Below, in pieces: positions 57,491-64,000 of a stretch of DNA of 64,000 nucleotides. Made by a program: the position numbers and the translations under genes. Positions within the stretch are counted from its first letter, which is position 1, and the number at the start of each line of letters is the position of its first letter. The DNA comes from Chelydra serpentina (lineage: Eukaryota; Chordata; Testudines; Chelydridae), in the NCBI GenBank assembly GCA_037349315.1, contig JBAIAC010000218.1, positions 1,240,001 through 1,304,000 of the forward strand, written 5' to 3'. The notes under the pieces were generated by a model. That model had not been told where the DNA came from. It was given only the letters and a program-made list of their open reading frames with translations, and made no database searches.

Positions 57491-60423
57491 GTCAGAATAT
57501 CAGGGGGGTTTAGCACTGAAACAGCTGGTGGTTTATTGTCACAAATTGCCATTTTTATTCTCGAGTGTTGTTTTTCAGTTGCTATTTTGGATGACTCATT
57601 TCTATACTTTTTTATGGTTTAAGAAACTTTCTCAAATCATTTTCTGTTTTTCATGCAATGCACACAGCCAATCATGGTTTTACATTTTCTGATTATTTAT
57701 ATTTACTGTGCCTGTTCCCAGTAAAAACATAGAATTAATTGTGTGGAGACAGGTTCTGAATAAATCATTATTTCCTGGCTTCTGAAAAACCTCAGCAGGT
57801 CAATAGATCAGCATCACTGCGAGACTAAAGCTGTTTCCCCCTCCAATATGCATTTTTCTGCTTGGTGCAAGTATGTAAGTAAACCCCAGAAATCCTCTGT
57901 TATGAGGGATGGATATAAAACTTGGATTCTGTAGATTTGTCATTAGGGGCCTGATCCAAAATCCTTTGCCGTTAATAGCAATACTCCTATCAGGTTTAGT
58001 GAGGTTTTGATCAAGCTCTAAAATGCTCAGTGGCAAGTTCAGGAGCAGAACTACCAGCTAGATACCTAACAGTTGGGCCTTTTGGTTCGTGTTCATTTTG
58101 ACCAGTGCTTGACAGCAGCATTGCAAGCATTTTCTCCAGAACAGTGAAATGCTGCCCTGCTGTCACCTAGGGTACAGCAGCAAAGCAAAACTGAGACTTG
58201 CAGACAGAGCGCCCAGGTGATCTTTACAAAATGCCTTTAAGTCGTATTAAAACATATATAAGCACCTTACAATCTAGCTCTCTCAGGAGAGGAAACTGGC
58301 CATGTACCGTCTTAGAGGGGGAGGAAAATATTTTGCATAGTATGTGATGCATTCCATGCCAGCCCAGAGTTGGACATGGAGTGCTGAAGAACTTTGTGTC
58401 CTGCTGATTGTAAAGGCATGAAGTGTGTAGTCAACTCTGCAGGACCTCCTGAAAACGTTATCTAACTATTCTCCTCTGGTTCAGGCATGGTTTTTATATG
58501 AGCAAAAGAGTTAACATTAAGGTTGTCCTGCCCAGACTCTCACGTGCATCATGACTGATAACATGGGTGCTACTGGCTGTGATCAGCCAACGGGCTGGGT
58601 ATTGTATGATTATCTCCTCTTCAAGTGTTGAATGTCAGTTTGCAAGTTGCAGATTCCATTAGGTGTGTCTGTTTGGACAAACAGTGACAACCTGATGATC
58701 TACTGCTTGACTGCAGTAAGTAACAAGTGGTGTTGCCTGCCTGGTCTAATTGAACATAGAAAAAAATAGAGCAAGTGCAATTAGTGTTGTATAAAATCGT
58801 TACTAATGCACCACTTTTCAGGGTACTTAAACAAAGTATATAGTTAATAATGCCTAGCTAATGCTTTTCTTCAGGTACAGTATTAACATATTTCAATTTA
58901 ATCAGATCAAAATCCATGTAATGTTGAAACAAAAACCGTGGGTCATTCTGCCCATTTTAAAGGCATTTATAACAAGTGTTCCCAGGAGGCTCACATTCTC
59001 AACCAGGCAAAATTAATATCAATATTTATCCCTCCTATCAATTGGAGTACACAGCAGCCATATAGATTATAGCAAAGCAATAACACATTGAGATTTGTAA
59101 TACAGTCTCAGGATAAATTCTCATTGTGTTACCTTCCATTGAATGTATTACATTTAGGGCTAACTACTTCCGTTTACAGTGTACGTAACTTTACGCCACA
59201 CACACATTGACTAGGTCCAGTGGTTGATATCTGCCTCTGGGGAGACTTCTTGAGACTCTTAAGATTGTGCAGTCCAGCTATTATCACTAATCACTGTTTT
59301 ATTTCTTCACTGAAAAGACTATCTTTGCACAGTGCCTTCAACACTTGAAGACATTTTTAATCTGTAACTAAGTCTGTGTATTCTCAGTTATTCATAGTAA
59401 TTAGTAACACAAGAAATGGCTCACAATTGAAATGACTTTGTACTCAAACATTACTGTTTTGCTAGAATGTACAGTGGGAGAGGGAGAATGAATAGAATAT
59501 TAGTCCTAAAAGAACAAAATGACACGTCTCCAATGTAGCCATTTCTTGTCCATTACATAACACGCACACACATTTATATATATTGTTGATGATGATGATC
59601 CTTTTCTCAGTCTTCTTGTCTTTGCTTATGAAGAGCAGTATGAGCTGGAGAGATTTCTCTGAATCTTTTACCATAAGCATCCTAGAATATGAGAGCGTAA
59701 AGAAGACTGGAAAAGTAATGGTTAATGGCATGCAGTCCCCTGTCTCCCTTTCCTCTAAATCCTCTCGCCATCTGCTTTCTTTAGTTTGTGTTGCATCTGT
59801 CATTCCCCTCTGGGCTCTGGATTAATAAGTTAGATGGTGAATTGAATCCCTTTCATTTCTTGTGATAATGAAGGTGAAGGGGCTTGAATTGTATGTGCTA
59901 CTTACACCTGTCGAACATTTTCATAGCAGAGCTGCTTGTTTCTTGCTATTTCTCATTCAAGATGTGGTTGAATGTGGTTTTCTCACTAAGCAAGGGAAGG
60001 AAGATGGCTAAATCTCAAATTTCAGGCCTTGAAATTAAGGGACTCCTAAACTGTGTGACTGATGCTCTAAAATTGCTTTAAATGATTATTTGATGTCATT
60101 CCCATCATCTTTCTGATATAGTCGTATACATAGGAGCGTGTAGGCTTGGGTGTTTGTTATTCAGAATAAGAAAAAATTCTCCTTTTCAGTTCTGATGCTC
60201 TGTGATACTTCACTGCAAGCTGGAGAAAATTATGATCAGAAGGGACCTTATGGGATGGCCAGTCCTCCATCTTCCCACATTGTGTCTGAACCGTTCCCAC
60301 CTTTCCTAACAAACTCCCAGTAGTCTGAATAGTCCTGCTACAGTTACATTTCACAGTAACATTTGTTGTAATAACCGACCCTGCCAGAAAATGGATTTGT
60401 TACCAAGATTAACAGAGCAGGGC
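57491..60423 (+). other. ATP6V0A1: ATP6V0A1 intron 5, first part
   Basis: AT-rich intron sequence. Apart from a miniature palindromic remnant (about 57948-58020, ggcctgatccaaaatccttt) and a possible old CR1 scrap near 60235-60260 (atgatcagaagggacctta), I recognise nothing. No further ATP6V0A1 exon appears. Confidence 0.6.
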
Positions 60424-60583
60424 AATTATCAATATCTCCGTCTCTGGAGATATTTAAGAGTAGGTTAGATAAATGTCTATCAGGGATGGTCTAGACAGTA
60501 ATTGGTCCTGCCATGAGGGCAAGGGGTTGGACTCGATGACCTCTCGAGGTCCCTTCCAGCCCTAGAATCTATGAATCAAGTGA
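60424..60583 (+). mobile_element. CR1 LINE 3' end fragment
   Basis: Contains gttagataaatgtctatcag, ggggttggactcgatgacct and gaggtcccttccagccctag, the standard CR1 3' end, ending in the short tail tctatgaat. It is truncated at its 5' end and lies just before a second CR1. Confidence 0.9.
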
Positions 60584-60594
60584 TCCATCCCCGT

Positions 60595-61215
60595 CATTGT
60601 TGCCAAGAAGGCTAACGGCATTTTGGACTGTATAAGATGGGGCATTTCCAGCAGATCGAGGGACGTGATTATTCCCCTCTATTCGGCACTGGTGAGGCGT
60701 CATTTGGAGTACTGTGTCCAGTTTTGGGCCCCACACTACAAGAAGGATGTGGATAAATTGGAAAGAGTCCAACGGAGGGCAACAAAAATGATTAGGGGGC
60801 TGGAGCACATGACGTATGAGGAGAGGCTGAGGGAACTGGGATTGTTTAGCTTGCAGAAGAGAAGAGTGAGGGGGGATTTGATAGCTGCTTTCAACTACCT
60901 AAAAGGGGGTTCCAAAGAGGATGGATCTAGACTGTTCTCAGTGGTAGAAGATGACAGAACAAGGAGTAATGGTCTCAAGTTGCAGAGGGGGAGGTTTAGG
61001 TTGGATATTAGGAAAAACTTTTTCACTAGTAGGGTGGTGAAGCACTGGAATGGGTTACCTAGGGAGGTGGTGGAATCTCCTTCCTTAGAGGTTTTTAAGG
61101 TCAGGCTTGACAAAGCCCTGGCTGGGATGATCTAGTTGGGGTTGGTCCTGCTTTGAGCAGGGGGTTGGACTAGATGACCTCCTGAGGTCCCTTCCAACCC
61201 TGAGATACTATGATT
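60595..61215 (+). mobile_element. CR1 LINE, 5'-truncated, C-terminal ORF2 intact
   Basis: An open frame from about 60600 to the stop at 61133-61135 encodes the C-terminal end of the CR1 polyprotein. Recognisable blocks are [59 protein letters not shown] and [20 protein letters not shown]. The 3'UTR follows with ggggttggactagatgacct and a tail near 61205 (ctatgat). The frame has no stop over about 170 codons, so the insertion is fairly young. It is 5'-truncated as usual for CR1 and lies in the sense direction in ATP6V0A1 intron 5. Confidence 0.95.
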
Positions 61216-62305
61216 GTGTCCCAGCTTCTGGCAGTCAGAGGCTCAGGGACACCAAAGCATGGGGTTGCATCCCTGACTACCCTAGGTAATAGCCAAGCAC
61301 TAGAGCTGTTTCCACAGATGTGTTTAAGCAAGAAACTATCCTTCTGCCTTGACAAATACTCTGAAATAGAAAATGTGTTGGCAAAAATGAGGCATGCCTT
61401 ATCTAGTCTAACACATACCTTACAAAAATCTAGCAACTGTACATATTATTTTACAACAAATCCAATATAAGCCCCTTTGGTAGAATTGATAGATCTAGGA
61501 ATTCTGCCATTTTAATTTTAAAAAGTCATTTAAAGTCATTCAGTTTGGTGTGTGTGTGTGTTGGTTTGGGGCCCTTGACTATTTTGGTTATTTTCCTCTA
61601 TGAAACATTAAGGTTTCCATGCAGTTTACTTTTATTTGGATTAAATGCCTAAAATAGTGGAATGGATCGGTTTACAAGGGAAAACATTTCTTTATCACTC
61701 TTCAGAAGTACACTAATGGTTACCTTAATTTTGTCATTTACTTTTACTTTTTGTAAACTGTAGCTAAGTATTCACGAGCAGGCAGTTTAGCTGTATCCTG
61801 TGTGTGGCACACCAGCCTGGCAAAAATCTCTCCCAGAACAAGTGGTCTTTTTTGATTGGCAAGTAAAATCTCTTTCTGGGGTTTTTCATTATGCGAATAG
61901 GTGGGCAGGTGGATTTTGTGCCTGCACTGGTAAACTTGCATAACATTTTTTACAAGGCTGTAGTGTACACACAGTTTACATCTTTAGGGCCAAATTCTGC
62001 CTTCATATGTGTGCAGGGAGCCCCCACTGAAATCCGTGGGAAACCCCGTGCACATCTCCGGGTAGCATTTGGTCCTTTTTGGCACAGAGGAGTTCCTTAA
62101 TTTCTCCATTTCATTTTATAAACTTCAGGGGTGGAAATTTTGGGACAGTGTTCCTAATGCATTGTGTTAATGCTCTGTGAGGATGTGGTGTTAACATCCT
62201 TCCTAATTTGAATCACTAATATTTACAAGTTATGTTCCCAGGAATTTCAGCCTGTAAATTAGTCACAATAAATAGAAAGTAATTTACAGGTTTCCATTTT
62301 AATAT
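61216..62305 (+). other. ATP6V0A1: ATP6V0A1 intron 5, middle part
   Basis: Unique AT-rich sequence with a short (TG)n near 61549-61561 and a palindromic miniature remnant at about 61984-62080 (gggccaaattctgccttcat to gcatttggtcctt). No exon is recognised. Confidence 0.55.
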
Positions 62306-63420
62306 GAGAGAGAAGGTAGGTGAGGTAATATCTTGTACTGGACCAACTTCTGGTGCTGCAAGGTACAAGTTTTCAAGCTACTCGGAGCACTTCAGGTCTC
62401 GGGAAGGAAGCAGAGTGCCTGAGCTAAATACAAGGTGGGACAAGCAGAAGGGGTAATGAATGTTGGAGGTGGTCACTTGATATGAAGCGGCAGTTAGGCG
62501 GTAGATTGTTATGCGTAAAGAGTTTGAAGTGGGCCATTAAGGGCAGTAGGAAGTGTGGTGTATTTACAGATTGTTGTAATGAGCCATAAAACTATTGTCC
62601 CTGGTAAGTCCCTGGGTTTTTGGTATCTAACAGACTTATGAATTTGAGTTCCCAGGCTTACCTTTGGAAGGTGTTGTTGTCCAGGTTGTCCTTGAGGGCA
62701 AGTATTGAAAAATCAGATATGGAGTGATCGCTTTGTGAAGAGTGTTCACCCACCAATGATATGGTGATGTTGTCTTCTATCATTGTTCTGTGGGAGTTAA
62801 TTTGAGAGCATAGCGATTGTCTGGTTTCACCCACATAGTTGTTGTTGGGGCATTAGATGCACTCGATGAGGTACACTGCATGTTGTGGCAGGCGTGTCTA
62901 GGACCCATGAATCTTGAAAGGTGTGTTGTGGGGGTATTGATCATTGTAGCAGTGGAGATACAAAACCTGCAGATGTATCTGTTACTCTGATAGGGTCTAG
63001 TGCTGCTTAGAGTTGGTATGTCTTGGTTTCTGGGGAGTTTTCTTCTGATGATGATCATGGTGAAGTTGAGGGGTTATTCAAAGGCCAGAAGGAGGAGTTC
63101 AGGAAAGATTTCTTTTCATATGTGGCCCCCCTCAGGTGTGGGTTGTAGTTGTTTGATGATACCCCGGATGGGTTCCATTGTGGAATGGTAGGTGACAACT
63201 TGGGGTGTGCGATCAGTGCGTGTTTTTCCTGTGTTGAAGCAGGTTCTCCTGTATTTGGGTGGCCCTTTCCATGATGACCAGCAAGTCAAGTCATGTGCTT
63301 GTTTTGAATTGGTGGCACTGGCAAAGTTGATGGTATTAGGTCTATGTACATCACTGCCATATGTATATTTATCTAGGTGCTGAATATCTTACAAGGAAAA
63401 AAGGATATTCACTCTCAAAA
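62306..63420 (-). mobile_element. Penelope-like element, GIY-YIG endonuclease end (degraded)
   Basis: On the minus strand, 62876-62859 reads VYLIEC and 62837-62820 reads YVGETR, the two halves of a GIY-YIG endonuclease core, with the residues QSLCSQINSHR next. Upstream is a Cys-rich segment (ICRFC, ACHNMQC) as in Penelope-like linkers. A TAA between the halves (62858-62850 region) and frameshifts make it dead. The 3' end at 62306-62345 contains the trademark stretch (minus) aagttggtccagtacaagat followed by attacctcacctacc, which is abundant in turtles, crocodilians and birds. The 5' boundary near 63420 is approximate. Confidence 0.85.
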
Positions 63421-63479
63421 ATGCATTCTTAAGGTCATAGGCATTGTGCGTTCATGGAGGGAGAGTCCGAGTCCTGAAT

Positions 63480-63665
63480 AGACAGGACATCTAGCAGCCA
63501 GGACTCTCCGGTTTTATTACTGGCTCTGCCACTGACTTAATGTATAAACTTAGCATTGAGAGGTGAAGGGACTAGGCTAGGGTCAGCCATCTTTAGAATG
63601 AAATGACACTACTTGTGCTCCTCAGTGGGATATTGTGATGTGTAAAGATCTGTAAAGCATCCAGC
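63480..63665 (+). mobile_element. MIR-type SINE (degraded)
   Basis: agcagccaggactctccggt, then tggctctgccactgacttaa, followed by decayed core and an end near gtaaagatctgtaaagcatc. Confidence 0.6.
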
Positions 63666-63947
63666 TCTTGGGTGCAGCAGAAGTGCAAACTTTCCTTATA
63701 TTTTAGTCAGCTGGACCTACTACAGAAATCTTGCCTGGACTGAATTTGAGTGAAAGAATCCTGACTGCTGCTCCACTTAAAAAGGCAACCCATGTTTGCA
63801 ATGCCCGTGGCCACTGGTAAATATATAGAAAATGCACAGAAATGCAGCAGACGTATGGTACATAAATTAATATTTATCTGTACCTCTCTTCATCCATTTT
63901 CCCTACGTTCAGAAAGTAGTGATGGAAGCATATTGGGTCACTCTACA

Positions 63948-64000
63948 CTAGGGATCGGCAACGTTTGGCATGCAGCCCATTGGGAAATCCGCTGGCGGGC
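63948..64000 (+). mobile_element. Start of a hAT-like element cut by the window edge
   Basis: ctagggatcggcaacgtttg followed by gcatgcagcccattgggaaa is the start of a family very common in turtles. Only 53 bp are in the window. Confidence 0.6.

Noticed and set aside
57491..64000. Further ATP6V0A1 coding exons
   Set aside because: I looked for the segment following FFDE in subunit a1 and found nothing with splice sites.

Overview
The window is vertebrate nuclear DNA, most likely from a cryptodiran (hidden-necked) turtle. The organism call rests on the repeats. There is a tRNA-headed SINE with a CR1-like tail (the tortoise Pol III/SINE type), CR1 LINEs, Penelope-like element (PLE) pieces, hAT-type miniature elements and solo LTRs, all of kinds I associate with turtle genomes. 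The genes have introns with GT-AG junctions, CpG-rich promoters and long non-coding stretches. Nothing is bacterial: there are no operons, CRISPR arrays or rRNA genes.

The gene order matches the amniote block STAT3 - CAVIN1 - ATP6V0A1 (human 17q21). (1) At 13.2-13.7 kb a CpG-rich block with a strong minus-strand splice donor is probably the non-coding first exon and promoter of STAT3. The first 13.2 kb would then be STAT3 intron 1; no STAT3 coding exon is present, so the gene name rests on synteny. (2) CAVIN1 (cavin-1/PTRF) is complete on the minus strand: coding exon 1 at 47858-47439, a 21.7-kb intron, and coding exon 2 at 25743-25078. Its 3'UTR of about 3.85 kb appears to run to a poly(A) signal at 21249-21244 and contains a 1.5-kb minisatellite with a 40-bp unit. 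The predicted protein has 361 residues. (3) ATP6V0A1 (V-ATPase V0 subunit a1) starts on the plus strand. It has a non-coding exon ending at 53786 and coding exons 2-5 (55809-57490, codons 1-141); the rest of the gene lies beyond the window. CAVIN1 and ATP6V0A1 are divergent, with about 5.5 kb between their 5' ends.

The rest is introns and intergenic DNA filled with repeats, several with boundaries that can be read to the base: two solo LTRs of one family with perfect 5-bp duplications, two hAT miniature elements with 8-bp duplications, a palindromic PLE-type insertion with a 13-bp duplication, and an LTR nested in a CR1. GC-rich minisatellites lie beside all three promoters or UTRs (99 bp and about 112 bp at STAT3, 40 bp in the CAVIN1 3'UTR, a 21/21/18-bp higher-order array and a 58-bp array at ATP6V0A1). 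Most long ORFs in the window come from these arrays.

Functionally the three genes are neighbours, not a pathway: a transcription factor, a caveola coat protein and a proton-pump subunit. I do not see a new multi-gene system. The items most worth checking are a possible orphan coding exon inside the CAVIN1 intron (33609-33761), the array in the CAVIN1 3'UTR, and the cluster of four perfect CRE sites next to a CRE-like higher-order satellite upstream of ATP6V0A1.
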